DNA of 37,989 bases from Cytophagales bacterium (GCA_013298075.1 JAAFJG010000045.1:1-37989); one strand, 5' to 3'. Counted from the stretch's first letter, positions 1 through 9,364 are shown. Numbers and translations: made by a program. Notes: generated by a model not told the origin, from the letters alone.

Positions 1-124
1 AAATTAATAAAAAATACTTACGGGAATTTGTCGTATCTATTTTTAATTAATGTTTTAAATACAAAAAATTCTTTTATACTAAATTTAAGCCTTTATAGCC
101 TTTACAACTATGTCACCCATATTG
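1..124. repeat. 124-bp direct repeat, copy 1
   Basis: Positions 1-124 are repeated base for base at 359-482, an offset of 358 bp. The repeat may extend left of the window, since copy 1 begins at base 1. It carries no open reading frame. The 234 bp between the copies is unique within the window. It could be a recent segmental duplication or part of a larger tandem array that continues upstream. Confidence 0.9.
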
Positions 125-358
125 ATGAATATTTTAAACTTCACAGGTTAAACGCACGTAATAAGCCATATTTTTTAAAATTCCTTTAAATATTTATCAT
201 TCCAGCCTACTTTTTTTGTTTGTTCTTTTATACTTTGATACTGACATTTCTTTTATGTTTAGAATAACAATATGAGTGACATTTTGAATTTAACACAAAA
301 AGGCTATTTAAAGACGATTAAGGTATTTTCAATATTTTTAAATATTTAGTATTTGGTT

Positions 359-482
359 AAATTAATAAAAAATACTTACGGGAATTTGTCGTATCTATTT
401 TTAATTAATGTTTTAAATACAAAAAATTCTTTTATACTAAATTTAAGCCTTTATAGCCTTTACAACTATGTCACCCATATTG
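359..482. repeat. 124-bp direct repeat, copy 2
   Basis: This is the second copy of the sequence at 1-124, apparently identical; the copies diverge at 125 versus 483. From 483 to 1007 I see no gene and no clear element, only AT-rich sequence with a weak small hairpin near 840-862. Confidence 0.9.
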
Positions 483-1007
483 GAATAATGTTATAAAATG
501 CGATGCTGTCCCAATTTTGTTTCAAATTTATTTTTATGTTGAAAAAAGTATCTATAACCATTTTGTTTTAAATCTCTTACAACGGATTTAAGACAGTAGC
601 TACTTTTTTAGTTTCGATAAAATATAAATTTTATTAAAAAAAACACGTTATATTTAAGTGCTTTATAGAATTAGTCCCAAATATAACTAATTTATTTTAA
701 AAATCAAAAATATTTTTCATAAACTTTAATTTTTATACATAAAAAGACAAAATAATGGCTTTTTAGGTGCATTTAACTTGTTAAAAGTATTAGTTACCCT
801 AAAGCGAAACGTTTTAAAAATAAATATTTACATAGAACTCCTGCTATATGGCAGCAGGATTAACAGATAAAGTATGGACGTTAAAAGAATGATTGATGAA
901 GAGACCACAGAAATATATAGCATAGGATAGCCGTGCATTTTCAAAATTTCATTTATTATATTTTCAAAAAAAATAGATAAAAAATTGCATTTTCAAAAAA
1001 AGTATTT

Positions 1008-1015
1008 TACATTTG
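1008..1015 (+). promoter_or_regulatory. -7 element for the ABC ATPase gene
   Basis: TACATTTG matches the Bacteroidota -7 consensus TAnnTTTG exactly. About 21 bp upstream is ATTG, a one-mismatch match to the -33 TTTG. The in-frame TTG at 1013, a possible start, lies inside this element, so translation more likely begins at the ATG at 1034, leaving a very short leader. Confidence 0.5.
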
Positions 1016-1033
1016 ACAAAAAATAAGTGTGGT

Positions 1034-2860
1034 ATGGAAAATCAAGCAATTTTAGAAGTAAAAAACTTATCTATTAGTTTTTTACACGAAAAAAAATATG
1101 TAATAGCAGTCGATAATATTAGTTTTGGAGTTTATAAAGGAGAAACATTGGGCATTGTGGGAGAATCTGGTTCAGGAAAATCAGTAACTTCTTTGGCAAT
1201 TATGGGACTTTTGCCCGCAGGAAAAAAATGTAAAGTATCAGGTGAGATTTGGTTTCGCTCACGCTTATATGGCGTAATTGATATTTTGAAAACTCCCGAA
1301 CATCAACTCAAAGAAATAAGAGGAAAAGAATTAGGAATGATTTTTCAAGAACCTATGACTTCGCTCAATCCTGTTTATACGTGTGGAAATCAAGTATTTG
1401 AGGCATTGATGTGGCACGAAAAAGGACTCAAAAAAGAAGATGCCAAAAAAAGAGTGATAGAATTATTTGCAAAAGTAGAACTACCCGAACCCGAAAAAAA
1501 ATATGACGCATATCCACACGAAATATCAGGAGGACAAAAACAAAGAGTAATGATTGCGATGGCTTTGGCGTGTAATCCACTTTTATTGATTGCCGATGAG
1601 CCAACAACTGCTTTAGATGTTACAAATCAAAAGACAATTTTAGATTTATTAGAAGGGCTAATGTTAGATTTTAACACTTCTATTATGTTTATTACGCACG
1701 ATTTGGGCGTAATTGCCGAAATTGCTGATTATGTAATGGTGATGTATAAAGGAAACGTAGTAGAAGATGGCGAATTATGGGCAACTTTTAACACGCCTCA
1801 ACACCCTTATACCAAAGGACTTTTGGCGTGCAGACCGCGTTTGGATATGAAATTGAAAGTTTTGCCAACGGTTAGTGATTTTATGGAAGTTGATGAAAAA
1901 GGTAATATTTCAGAAAAAAAACAAGAAAGATATAGTTCGGTTGGTTTTGCTTTGTTAGATAATTTTGTTCTTGATGAAGAGGCAAAAGAACAAGCCATCG
2001 CACTCCAAACTAAAGAACCTATCGTAAAAATACAAGATTTAAAAGTATATTATCCACTCAATAAAGGAATATTTGGCAAAGCAAAAGAATTTAGAAAAGC
2101 CGTAGATGGCGTAAGTTTTGAAGTATATCCGGGCGAAACGATTGGTTTAGTAGGTGAATCTGGTTGTGGCAAAAGTACGATTGGAAGAACTTTGATGCGA
2201 TTGATAGAACCCACATGTGGCAAAATTTTATTCGAAGGAAGAGATATAACTACTTTTAACGCCAAAGAATTGAGAAGTTATAGAAATGAAATGCAAATTA
2301 TTTTTCAAGATCCATATTCTTCGCTTAATCCAAGAATGACCGTAGGACAATCTATTTTAGAACCTATGCAAGTGCATAAAATCTATCAAAATAATAAAAT
2401 CAGAGTCGAAAAAGTATATGAATTATTAGAAGAAGTTGGTTTAAAAAGTGATTTTTATAATCGTTACCCTCACGAATTTTCAGGCGGACAAAGGCAAAGA
2501 ATTTGCATTGCACGTACTTTATCTATGAATCCGAGATTTATTGTAGCAGATGAATCTGTTTCGGCTTTAGATGTATCTGTGCAGGCGCAAGTATTAAATT
2601 TATTGAATGATTTGAAACAAAAATTTAATTTAACATATATTTTTATCTCACACGATTTGTCTGTGATAAAATTTATGGCGGATAGAATTGTAGTAATGAA
2701 CGCTGGAAAAATTGAAGAAATTGATTTTGCGTATGAAATTTATGAAAATCCAAAAACAAAATATGCCAAAGAACTCATTGAAGCCATTCCAAGTGCTGAC
2801 CCTAAAAATGTATTGAAACGACAAAGAGAAAGAATTGAAAAATGGGGGCAAAAATTATAA
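1034..2860 (+). CDS. Fused dipeptide/oligopeptide ABC transporter ATP-binding protein (two NBDs)
   Basis: This 608-residue protein is two peptide-importer ATPases joined head to tail, like the YejF/GsiA or DppD-DppF type, and would energise uptake of peptides or a related substrate at the inner membrane. NBD1 has Walker A GESGSGKS (43-50), Q-loop [10 protein letters not shown], signature SGGQKQR (about 165) and Walker [10 protein letters not shown] (about 187), followed by the HPYTKGLL motif of the oligo_HPY extension. NBD2 has GESGCGKS (374-381), SGGQRQR (about 483) and ADESVSALD (about 505), where Ser replaces the usual Pro after the catalytic Glu. H-loops THD and SHD are present in both halves. 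No permease or binding-protein gene lies beside it, so its partners are elsewhere. The exact substrate cannot be told from sequence. ATG 1034 is preferred over the TTG at 1013, which overlaps a promoter element. Confidence 0.93.
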   Translation: MENQAILEVKNLSISFLHEKKYVIAVDNISFGVYKGETLGIVGESGSGKSVTSLAIMGLLPAGKKCKVSGEIWFRSRLYGVIDILKTPEHQLKEIRGKELGMIFQEPMTSLNPVYTCGNQVFEALMWHEKGLKKEDAKKRVIELFAKVELPEPEKKYDAYPHEISGGQKQRVMIAMALACNPLLLIADEPTTALDVTNQKTILDLLEGLMLDFNTSIMFITHDLGVIAEIADYVMVMYKGNVVEDGELWATFNTPQHPYTKGLLACRPRLDMKLKVLPTVSDFMEVDEKGNISEKKQERYSSVGFALLDNFVLDEEAKEQAIALQTKEPIVKIQDLKVYYPLNKGIFGKAKEFRKAVDGVSFEVYPGETIGLVGESGCGKSTIGRTLMRLIEPTCGKILFEGRDITTFNAKELRSYRNEMQIIFQDPYSSLNPRMTVGQSILEPMQVHKIYQNNKIRVEKVYELLEEVGLKSDFYNRYPHEFSGGQRQRICIARTLSMNPRFIVADESVSALDVSVQAQVLNLLNDLKQKFNLTYIFISHDLSVIKFMADRIVVMNAGKIEEIDFAYEIYENPKTKYAKELIEAIPSADPKNVLKRQRERIEKWGQKL

Positions 2861-2883
2861 TATTTTCCCCAAAATATAACAAA

Positions 2884-2926
2884 AATAACCTTATTGAATT
2901 TAAAAAAATCAACAAGGTTATTTTTT
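2884..2926. terminator. Bidirectional intrinsic terminator
   Basis: An imperfect stem (AATAACCTT-A-TTGA paired with TCAA-C-AAGGTTATT) is followed by T6 on the plus strand and also by a T run on the minus strand. It sits between the convergent ABC ATPase and hydrolase genes and could end both transcripts. Confidence 0.7.
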
Positions 2927-2942
2927 AGTCAATCAACTAATT

Positions 2943-3722
2943 TTATTTATTCCAAGGATACGAATAAAACATTTTTCCAACGGTAGTTGTTTTGAAAGGT
3001 CTCCATTCATCTTCTGGTTGTGCCAATCTATCGGCAATACAAACTAAAGTCATTGGGTCAAAGCCTAGTCCGATATGACTTGCAAATACTTCTACATTTT
3101 CAGATGTATAATTTTCAATTTCGTTTAGGCATGCCTGCCAAGCCACTATGCCATCTAATCTTGTATAAATAGAAGTATTTGGCACTTTTAAGGCACCTGC
3201 TGACCTTTCTAAAATTACTTTTTCTATTTCTTCATTTTTTTTACCTGTAATCACTTCAGTCAAAAATTGGAGATTATTTTTTCCATCTACTCCTCTAAAT
3301 GGTGAGCCTAAGGTAATCACTTGCCTAATACATTCAGGGGCTTCGTTGGCTAAGGCACGTGCAAAAATACCACCCGCACTCCAACCAATTAAACTTATTT
3401 TTTGCCCGCTTTCTTCTGCATATCTTCTGATCATATTGAGCATTTTTTCTTCAATTTCTTCATAATTAGCATAGTTACGACCTAATTCCCAAGGTTTTGG
3501 AGTATATCCATTCGATTTTAAAAAATACCTTAAAGGAACAGTTACACTATCATTTGTCAAAAAACCGGGCAAGACTATTACAGTATGTCCATCACCTTTC
3601 GGCAAAAAAGGAGATAAGGGCAGAGAGGCAAAATAAGTACCAAAATTAAATGCACCACGTAATAATTCTGTTACCAACAACAAAGGAGAAGGGGCTTTTA
3701 CGTTTTGAAGGGGGGTTTGCAT
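2943..3722 (-). CDS. Alpha/beta hydrolase (lipase-like)
   Basis: The 259-residue protein has the nucleophile elbow GWSAGG (113-118, Ser115) in an alpha/beta hydrolase context: an oxyanion-side HTVIVLPGFLTND strand/loop near 46-58 and LGSPFRG at 138-144, which resembles PGAP1/triacylglycerol-lipase-like esterases. A later ASHIGLGFDP segment probably supplies the catalytic His. There is no convincing signal peptide, so it is likely cytoplasmic or loosely membrane-associated. The substrate is unknown; an ester of a lipid or similar compound is likely. The start ATG follows a good promoter at 3767-3798. The gene is alone, converging with the ABC ATPase and separated from the next minus-strand gene by about 185 bp. 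Confidence 0.85.
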   Translation of the reverse strand: MQTPLQNVKAPSPLLLVTELLRGAFNFGTYFASLPLSPFLPKGDGHTVIVLPGFLTNDSVTVPLRYFLKSNGYTPKPWELGRNYANYEEIEEKMLNMIRRYAEESGQKISLIGWSAGGIFARALANEAPECIRQVITLGSPFRGVDGKNNLQFLTEVITGKKNEEIEKVILERSAGALKVPNTSIYTRLDGIVAWQACLNEIENYTSENVEVFASHIGLGFDPMTLVCIADRLAQPEDEWRPFKTTTVGKMFYSYPWNK

Positions 3723-3766
3723 ATTTTTTATTATTTAATGGCTGTATGTTCCTACATACATCAACG

Positions 3767-3798
3767 CAAAATTAAGTAACTTATTTTAAAAAAACAAT
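3767..3798 (-). promoter_or_regulatory. Bacteroidota-type promoter for the hydrolase gene
   Basis: On the minus strand, TAATTTTG (3767-3774) is an exact TAnnTTTG -7 match. ATTG (3795-3798), one mismatch from TTTG, lies 20 bp upstream. The start codon is about 45 bp downstream. Confidence 0.55.
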
Positions 3799-3906
3799 AA
3801 ATTGTAATATTTTTTGATTTTTTTTCACTTTTCTAAGATTTTTTAACTATTTATCCTAAAACTTACTTAATTCTTACATTGTATTTTTGAAAAATTCATT
3901 TATTTT

Positions 3907-4554
3907 CTACACATTTTTTTCAATATGCACTTTCACATATTGTAACATATTGATAATTTGCTTTAAATCATCTTTATCTGTAGCGTCAAATGCTTTGCTT
4001 GAAACATATTCTCTCCCATTTAAAATAATAAAAAACCAAAATTGCCCAATATTATACAAGCCATAAATAGGCAAATGTAATCCATTATTTTTTGTTTGTG
4101 CGGCAAGCATAGCAATTAAAAGTTGTCCTTGTGGGTCAGAAACTACTTTTATTTGAGCCTTATATTCATTGATAAAGAAAAAAGGAGTTTGTGGATCCTG
4201 TTCGCCAGTTGCGACTACAAATTCTACTCTTCCTCTCAAATCTTGTAAAACACCTTTTATATCAGGTATTTGAGCAGCCATAGTTGCCTCCATAAAAGCT
4301 CTATATTTACCAAAAGAATAAAAATTGACAATATCAATAATTGGAATAATGAAAAAAACTTTGATGTCTTCTTCTGCCCAAAAATTAGCAAATCGTTTTA
4401 ATCTTATACGTAATTCTTCGATACGTTCTTTGTGTTTTTCTTCTTCAGGAAAATACGAATTTAACCAATCTTCCATCAACTGATGCGTTTCTACTTGCTG
4501 AATACCAAAAGTCATTCTCACTTCTTCAGTTTTCCATTTTTCAAAAGGTTTCAT
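3907..4554 (-). CDS. PD-(D/E)XK nuclease-like protein of unknown role
   Basis: The 215-residue protein resembles a protein type I recall as common in Bacteroidota and cyanobacteria: an N-terminal FEKWKTEEV segment, a charged helical middle (about 36-63), then a core suggestive of the PD-(D/E)XK fold. Candidate catalytic residues are Glu111 in RVEFVVATG (Asp is usual here), Glu130 and Lys132 in FFFINEYKAQ, and a downstream Gln in DPQGQLLIAMLAAQ (about 140-153). The C-terminal WFFIILNGREY segment is a beta hairpin typical of such proteins. Whether it cuts DNA is not shown; some members may have lost activity. ATG 4554 is chosen because the upstream in-frame TTG (4587) lies within a promoter element. 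No partner gene is adjacent. Confidence 0.7.
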   Translation of the reverse strand: MKPFEKWKTEEVRMTFGIQQVETHQLMEDWLNSYFPEEEKHKERIEELRIRLKRFANFWAEEDIKVFFIIPIIDIVNFYSFGKYRAFMEATMAAQIPDIKGVLQDLRGRVEFVVATGEQDPQTPFFFINEYKAQIKVVSDPQGQLLIAMLAAQTKNNGLHLPIYGLYNIGQFWFFIILNGREYVSSKAFDATDKDDLKQIINMLQYVKVHIEKNV

Positions 4555-4584
4555 ATTTTTTTTATTTATATTTTTTTGTAGTTG

Positions 4585-4592
4585 CAAAGTTA
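4585..4592 (-). promoter_or_regulatory. -7 element for the PD-(D/E)XK-like gene
   Basis: TAACTTTG on the minus strand is an exact TAnnTTTG match 31 bp upstream of ATG 4554. No TTTG sits at the ideal -33 spacing; the nearest is only 12 bp upstream. It decides the start of the gene. Confidence 0.45.
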
Positions 4593-4661
4593 CAACAATA
4601 TTTTCAAAAATTTATTTTTTGATGTAAAAAATACTTTCTACATATTTAGCGATTATTTTCT

Positions 4662-6161
4662 TTATTTTTTTGTATGGACATTTGAGATAAATTGTGCTAA
4701 ACTTTCTGCTACTTTTTGGACAAAATTGACTTGATGTGGTTTTATTTCTTGAAACGAAGCCAACTCAAATAAACCTAATATTTGCTGATTATTTTTGAAT
4801 GGCACAATCAATAAGGATTTTGGTTTTGCTTCTCCCAAACCAGAAGTAATCAATACATAATTTTCAGGAATTTCACGCAAATAAATAATTTCGCCTTCTT
4901 GCCAAGCTTGTCCTAAAATTCCTTGTCCTTTTTGTATTTCTTTTTGTAAATATTTTTTTTTGGTATAAGCATAAGTAGCCCTAAGACTTAATTTTTGGTA
5001 ATTTTTTTCTCCTTCTACCACAAAAAAACCGCCTTGGTTGATTTCTAAATAAGAAATAAGTTCTTTCATAATTTCATCAGCCAATACATCTAAATTATCA
5101 GAATATTTAGCGATGATTTGTCCAAATTTGGCTAAACCTTCATTCGCCCAATCTCTGATACTATTTTCGATAAAAATATTTTTAAGACCTTCACGCATAT
5201 CTGCAAAAGATTTTCCTAAAATTCCATTTTCCTCAAAAATTTTAAAATCGTGTTCAAATTGTCCTTTTTTTACTTCGTCGGTGAAATTTTTTATTTCGTT
5301 TAATTCGTGATTAAATTGATTAAATTGACTATTTATTTTTTCAAATTCATTCCAATATGCAGGTTTTTTGGTAGGAATGTTACCTTTTAATAAATTTTCT
5401 GTATAAATTTCAATATTTTCAATATCTTTTTTAGTTTTGATATACAAAATGTATCCAATCGAAACACTCATAAAAGTAGCCAACAAAGCACAAAAAAGAC
5501 CTAACCAAAACCATAATTGATATTGAGATTGAATAGCAAAAATATGCGTATTATTATAAATATTGATTTTTTCGGTCAATTCTGCGGAAGAGGACAAAAC
5601 ATTTTCAAATAAAGGTTTTATTTGATTTTGAAAAGTATTAGCAAAAGCAGGATAATAATAAATTTTAATTTTATTGCTTATATTTTCTAAAATAATAGGG
5701 TTTGCTTCCTCAATATTTTTTAAATTTGTTTGTAAAGTTCTGTAAATTTGTCTTATTTTTCTCGAATTTTGATGTGATGCCTCAATAATTGCCTCTTGTT
5801 TTGATTTTTGGGCATATTTTTCGACAGAATCTAGATGTGGTAAAATAGTATTTGTCCACATTTTTTGAATTCTTGCTTGTATCAATTTAATATCTTCACT
5901 TTGAGAACGCTTATAAACGATTGTCTGCAAAACTTCCATCGATTCGGTTACGGCAGTTTGCGTAATTCGAATATTATCCATCAGAGGAAATAGCACAGAA
6001 GTATATAATTGATTAGATTTTTGTTGAATTTGTGTCGTTTTTTGAGCCAAAAACCAACTAAATGGTAATAATATAAGCCATAAAAACATAGCAACTATTC
6101 CCCAATATTTTAAACTTCTGAAGTTGGTTAGTTTTTGTATCGAAATAATTGGAAATTTCAT
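4662..6161 (-). CDS. Membrane-bound GAF-domain sensor without an output domain
   Basis: The protein of about 499 residues (from the ATG near 6161; an upstream TTG near 6209 would add 16) has a transmembrane helix at about 19-39, a helical, mostly polar extracytoplasmic region (about 40-215) like a four-helix-bundle sensor, and a second helix at about 217-241. A linker with HAMP-like helices follows, then a C-terminal GAF domain (about 345-495). It lacks histidine kinase, GGDEF, methyl-accepting or other output sequence and ends directly after the GAF domain. It may pass a signal to a separate kinase by contact. Neighbouring genes give no clue. The ligand is unknown. The domain order is like that of chemoreceptor- or kinase-derived sensors common in Cytophagales. 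Confidence 0.75.
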   Translation of the reverse strand: MKFPIISIQKLTNFRSLKYWGIVAMFLWLILLPFSWFLAQKTTQIQQKSNQLYTSVLFPLMDNIRITQTAVTESMEVLQTIVYKRSQSEDIKLIQARIQKMWTNTILPHLDSVEKYAQKSKQEAIIEASHQNSRKIRQIYRTLQTNLKNIEEANPIILENISNKIKIYYYPAFANTFQNQIKPLFENVLSSSAELTEKINIYNNTHIFAIQSQYQLWFWLGLFCALLATFMSVSIGYILYIKTKKDIENIEIYTENLLKGNIPTKKPAYWNEFEKINSQFNQFNHELNEIKNFTDEVKKGQFEHDFKIFEENGILGKSFADMREGLKNIFIENSIRDWANEGLAKFGQIIAKYSDNLDVLADEIMKELISYLEINQGGFFVVEGEKNYQKLSLRATYAYTKKKYLQKEIQKGQGILGQAWQEGEIIYLREIPENYVLITSGLGEAKPKSLLIVPFKNNQQILGLFELASFQEIKPHQVNFVQKVAESLAQFISNVHTKK

Positions 6162-6246
6162 TTTTGATTTTAATTTTTTTATCAATTTATAATTCAATAA
6201 TCTTTCCAATTATTTCATTAAAACAAGTCTATTTTTGATACAATGA

Positions 6247-7650
6247 TTATTTTTTGTCTTTTTTATCTTTTTTACGTTCCTCTGCAATTTTTTTTGCTTT
6301 TGCATAATTTGGAATACCAAAACCTAATTCATAATCTGGATTTTTAGATTTAGAACCTGATAATTGTATAATTTCTATCACTTCGCTATTTTTCAAATAC
6401 GGAAATTCACTCCAAAAAGAGGCAGCAAAACCTGCCATCAAAGGACTCGAAAAAGATGTACCGCTGTTGGTAATTATATTTCCCGAGGGCGAACCTACGA
6501 CTGTGGGCGCACCTTGTGCCGTAATATTTGGTTTTTGTCTTTTGTCCGAAGTTGGTCCCAAAGAACTAAAAGACGCACAATCTCCATCAGCATTGACAGC
6601 ACCCACGGTCATTATCAAATCAGCATCACCGGGAGCAGAAACATATTTCCAATCATCATTGCCTTCGTTACCTGCACTCGATACGACTAAAATCCCTTTG
6701 GTGGCTGCTAAAGTGGCTGATTTGCTCGACATACAAGTTTTTCCGTTCATATCTTTGTAAGTATAACTCATTTTTTCATCATTAAAATCGGTATAACCCA
6801 AAGAAGAATTGATAACATCTACGCCCAAACTATCTGCTTTTTCAGCGGCAATCGTCCAATTTAGTTCTTCTACACGATATTCTGTATTGGCATCTTCGGT
6901 TCTAAACAAATAAAAATGGGCTTCTGGAGCAGTGCCTATCAAATTTTTATCATAACTTGCAATCGTTGAAAGTACCTTTAGACCATGACTTCCGACTGTA
7001 TAAACGTCATTTTTATTCAACACAAAATCAAAAGTTCCTAACACTTGTGTATTTTTGTATAAATGTTCAAAAAAAGATACTTTATTCCCATTTTCAAAAC
7101 CCGAATCAAAAATTGCCACTATCATTCCTTTTCCTCTTATATTATTTTTGTGCATTTGCGTAGCCCCAACCATTTTCATTTGATTATAAGAATCGCCATA
7201 ATCTTTTTCTGATTTGATTTCTAAACTTTTTTCGAGTGGTTTTAATTCCAAAGTTGTAAATCTTTCGGCTTTTTCAAAACTAAATTTTGAAGGAGCCAAG
7301 TAAGTATTTTGTGGGGCAATAAAAGGCAATTTTTTGATATTTGTCAGTACATTTTCATCTGCTTCTATCATTACTGCATTCAGCCAACGCGAAGTGTACC
7401 AAATTTTTGCTCCTTCTTTTTTAATTTTTTCTATATAATTTGAGTTAATCGGCAAATCATTTTCTTCTAATTTTATGCCTTGTTTTTTTCGTCTTTCTAA
7501 GGCTCTTGTTGTTAAAAAAACTTCAGGTTTTTCTAAGGAATAACCATTTCCTTTTTTATCTTTCAGATAAATCAGATGTTTTTTTTGTTGTGCAAAACTG
7601 TGAATTTGTGTAAATAAACACACAAATAAGAATATAAAACCAACTTTCAT
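6247..7650 (-). CDS. Secreted subtilisin-like serine protease (S8 family)
   Basis: The 467-residue preproprotein starts with a signal peptide (about 1-20, ending SFA-QQ). A propeptide-like region (about 25-130) precedes the S8 catalytic domain. The triad is visible: Asp182 in AIFDSG, His222 in GSHGLKV and Ser399 in SGTSFSSP, with oxyanion Asn328 in SAGNEGN. The enzyme would hydrolyse proteins outside the cytoplasm. The C-terminus is a short lysine-rich tail (EERKKDKKDKK), and no type IX secretion CTD is evident, so it may remain in the periplasm or be released by another route. It is a single gene, followed 37 bp later by the minus-strand GAF gene. Confidence 0.93.
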   Translation of the reverse strand: MKVGFIFLFVCLFTQIHSFAQQKKHLIYLKDKKGNGYSLEKPEVFLTTRALERRKKQGIKLEENDLPINSNYIEKIKKEGAKIWYTSRWLNAVMIEADENVLTNIKKLPFIAPQNTYLAPSKFSFEKAERFTTLELKPLEKSLEIKSEKDYGDSYNQMKMVGATQMHKNNIRGKGMIVAIFDSGFENGNKVSFFEHLYKNTQVLGTFDFVLNKNDVYTVGSHGLKVLSTIASYDKNLIGTAPEAHFYLFRTEDANTEYRVEELNWTIAAEKADSLGVDVINSSLGYTDFNDEKMSYTYKDMNGKTCMSSKSATLAATKGILVVSSAGNEGNDDWKYVSAPGDADLIMTVGAVNADGDCASFSSLGPTSDKRQKPNITAQGAPTVVGSPSGNIITNSGTSFSSPLMAGFAASFWSEFPYLKNSEVIEIIQLSGSKSKNPDYELGFGIPNYAKAKKIAEERKKDKKDKK

Positions 7651-7736
7651 ATTAAATTAAGGATTTTTTTTTTGAGTATATTGTATAAAACTCTTTTTTT
7701 TTGATTTTATTATAAAAAAATAATATTTTACAAAAA

Positions 7737-7773
7737 AATACTCTACATAATTTAGAAAATTGTGTAGAGTATT
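7737..7773 (-). terminator. Intrinsic terminator of the 73-residue gene
   Basis: A 16-bp stem with one mismatch (AATACTCTACATAATT against AATTGTGTAGAGTATT) is followed on the minus strand by T7. It lies between the 73-residue gene and the protease gene. Confidence 0.7.
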
Positions 7774-7803
7774 AAAATAAGTATTAAAATAAAATGTATA
7801 TTA

Positions 7804-8025
7804 TTAGTTATTACTTGTGATAATTTGTATAATGTCTTTGAAAGGCAACACAGAATTAGGTGTGCTATTCGTATCAACATTTGCCCAGCGCCCTTGTGCT
7901 TGAATAGCAAGTTTTTCAATTTCTTGCAATTTTTTCATCAAGCTTAAAACGGTTTCATTTGAAAATTTTTCACGCATTTCACTATTTACTTGCGTATTTT
8001 TTGGAATTTCTAGTTCGCTTGTCAT
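7804..8025 (-). CDS. Small hypothetical protein (73 aa)
   Basis: I do not recognise this family. The protein is mainly helical and charged (a coiled-coil-like stretch around VLSLMKKLQEIEKLAIQAQ, 27-45), without signal peptide or membrane segment. Support for it being real comes from a clean ATG, a matched terminator directly downstream (7737-7773), and the absence of a competing frame. It could be a small regulatory or adaptor protein; this is a guess. Confidence 0.55.
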   Translation of the reverse strand: MTSELEIPKNTQVNSEMREKFSNETVLSLMKKLQEIEKLAIQAQGRWANVDTNSTPNSVLPFKDIIQIITSNN

Positions 8026-8180
8026 AATCGGTATAAAAATAAAAATGGTTTAAATCAGAATTATATTTTGTAATATGACTATAACAAAATGAACTTTAAA
8101 AATGTTTCACAAAATAATATTTTTTTTTATCTTTTTTTTTATTCATTCAAAAGGAGAAAACCAAATTAAATTTGTATGAT

Positions 8181-8567
8181 TTATTTTCCGAAGACACTTT
8201 CGTCGTCATCGTCGTCATCTTTTTTAGATTTTCCTTTACCCTTGTTGTTTTTTGCTTGTTCAAATTGTTTTTCAAATTTTGTTTTTTGAGTAGCATTTAA
8301 CACAGCAACGATCCTTTGTTTTCTATCGGCACGCAAATTTTTTGCATTACCCGTTTTTGAATCAATTTTTTTGTTGATTTCTGCATTGATAGCCAAGATT
8401 TTTTTTGCTTGTTCGCCATTCAAAGCCAAAAATTTAGTCAGTTGTTCTGTATAAATTTTGGCTCTTGCATCTCCACTGTTTTTTTTGTCTTTTCCTTGTG
8501 CAAAAGCAATGTTCAAAGAAATAAATAAGGCTACACAAGCCATTAAAATAAATTTAGTAATTTTCAT
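8181..8567 (-). CDS. Small secreted protein with poly-Asp tail
   Basis: The 128-residue protein has a signal peptide (about 1-23, ending NIAFA-QG). The mature part is a helical, lysine-rich domain built of 'L..NGEQAKKILAIN..I' and 'LNATQKTKFEKQFEQ' segments. This pattern is seen in small periplasmic helical proteins of Bacteroidota (DUF4890-like or Spy/CpxP-like, by appearance only). The C-terminus is a basic GKGKSKK stretch followed by a run of six Asp residues, encoded by GAC/GAT repeats. The acidic tail might bind metal ions, but this is inference. It is a single gene. Confidence 0.75.
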   Translation of the reverse strand: MKITKFILMACVALFISLNIAFAQGKDKKNSGDARAKIYTEQLTKFLALNGEQAKKILAINAEINKKIDSKTGNAKNLRADRKQRIVAVLNATQKTKFEKQFEQAKNNKGKGKSKKDDDDDDESVFGK

Positions 8568-8724
8568 GCTATTTTTAAAATTTTAAGCGTTATTAAATAA
8601 ATATAATCACATACCTATAACGCAATTTATTTTATTAAATTATATTAAAATTATAATATTTTTTAATTTACCATTACTATTTTTAGGGTAATAAACTGCA
8701 ATAAAATAAATATATAAACAATTT

Positions 8725-8862
8725 GTTACTGTAATTAAAAGTGTGGAAAATTATTTTGTGTTAAAATAATCACAATTTTTTAACAAATAAAGTCAATTTA
8801 TTTGCATAAAATTACAAGTAAACCTCCTATTATTTGTTTACCACACCAAAAATTACACTAAC
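8725..8862. mobile_element. MITE-like element D, copy 1 (uninterrupted)
   Basis: The 138-bp element has imperfect terminal inverted repeats of 22 bp (17 matching): GTTACTGTAATT... at 8725-8746 and its counterpart at 8841-8862. It has no coding capacity. An interior segment containing AACAAATAAAGTCAATTTA and ATTACAAGTAAACCTCC recurs, split by other elements, at 30512-31031. The left end recurs as 27 identical bases at 37766-37792. Confidence 0.75.
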
Positions 8863-8958
8863 TTTTTTTTAAAAAAATTTGTACAAAGGTACAAAAAAAT
8901 CAATTTAACATAAATTATTCGTGCATTTTCATAAAATAATATATAATTGCATAATTTT

Positions 8959-9340
8959 TTATGAAATCATTACAATAATTTTATTCACTTTATCAACTGT
9001 CGTGTTTAATTTTCTGGCTATTTCTTCTATAGAAATTTTCTGTTTGTATAAAGAAATAACAGCGTAAAAAAACTCCTCTGTTCGATTTTCACCAATTTCG
9101 ATGCCTTTTTCTCACCAATTTCGATGCCTTCGATGTATCGAATATCAGTTTCTAAATCATAAATGAATGCCATATTATTACTTTTTTGTTTAGTGATTTC
9201 TTGAATGTTTCTTAATTTTGATAAAACTTCCAAATGCACAGCACATTTTTCTTTTCTATCTACCGCAATATTCATAGAAACTATTTTTTGTAAAATAATA
9301 TCTACAATATCTTCAGGATTTTTACCTTTATAGTCTACTT
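8959..9340 (-). pseudogene. Truncated, frameshifted Rpn-type nuclease/transposase remnant
   Basis: On the minus strand, codons from about 9340 to 9160 read as a fragment with DYKGKNPEDIVD, KEKCAVHLEVLSKLRNIQEI and MAFIYDLETD, typical of the C-terminal half of PD-(D/E)XK Rpn/transposase-family proteins. An 18-bp direct repeat (AGGCATCGAAATTGGTGA on the minus strand, near 9099-9140) with a 23-bp spacing then shifts the frame. In the shifted frame the normal tail reads EFFYAVISLYKQKI and SIEEIARKLNTTV to a stop at 8959-8961. The 5' end is missing: homology stops at a TTAGTCCCTAA motif like the end of element A. The open frame of 82 codons (9275-9027) is only an artefact of the shift. Confidence 0.75.
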
Positions 9341-9364
9341 AGTCCCTAATTTGTCATACTCATT

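Noticed and set aside
1-482. Attachment sites or a small integrative element between the direct repeats
   Set aside because: The 234-bp interval has no integrase or other gene, and the repeats are too long and non-tRNA to look like att sites.
9027-9275. 82-codon frame as an intact gene
   Set aside because: Codons beyond the 23-bp duplication give no family-like sequence, while the shifted frame restores one. It is reported as a pseudogene.
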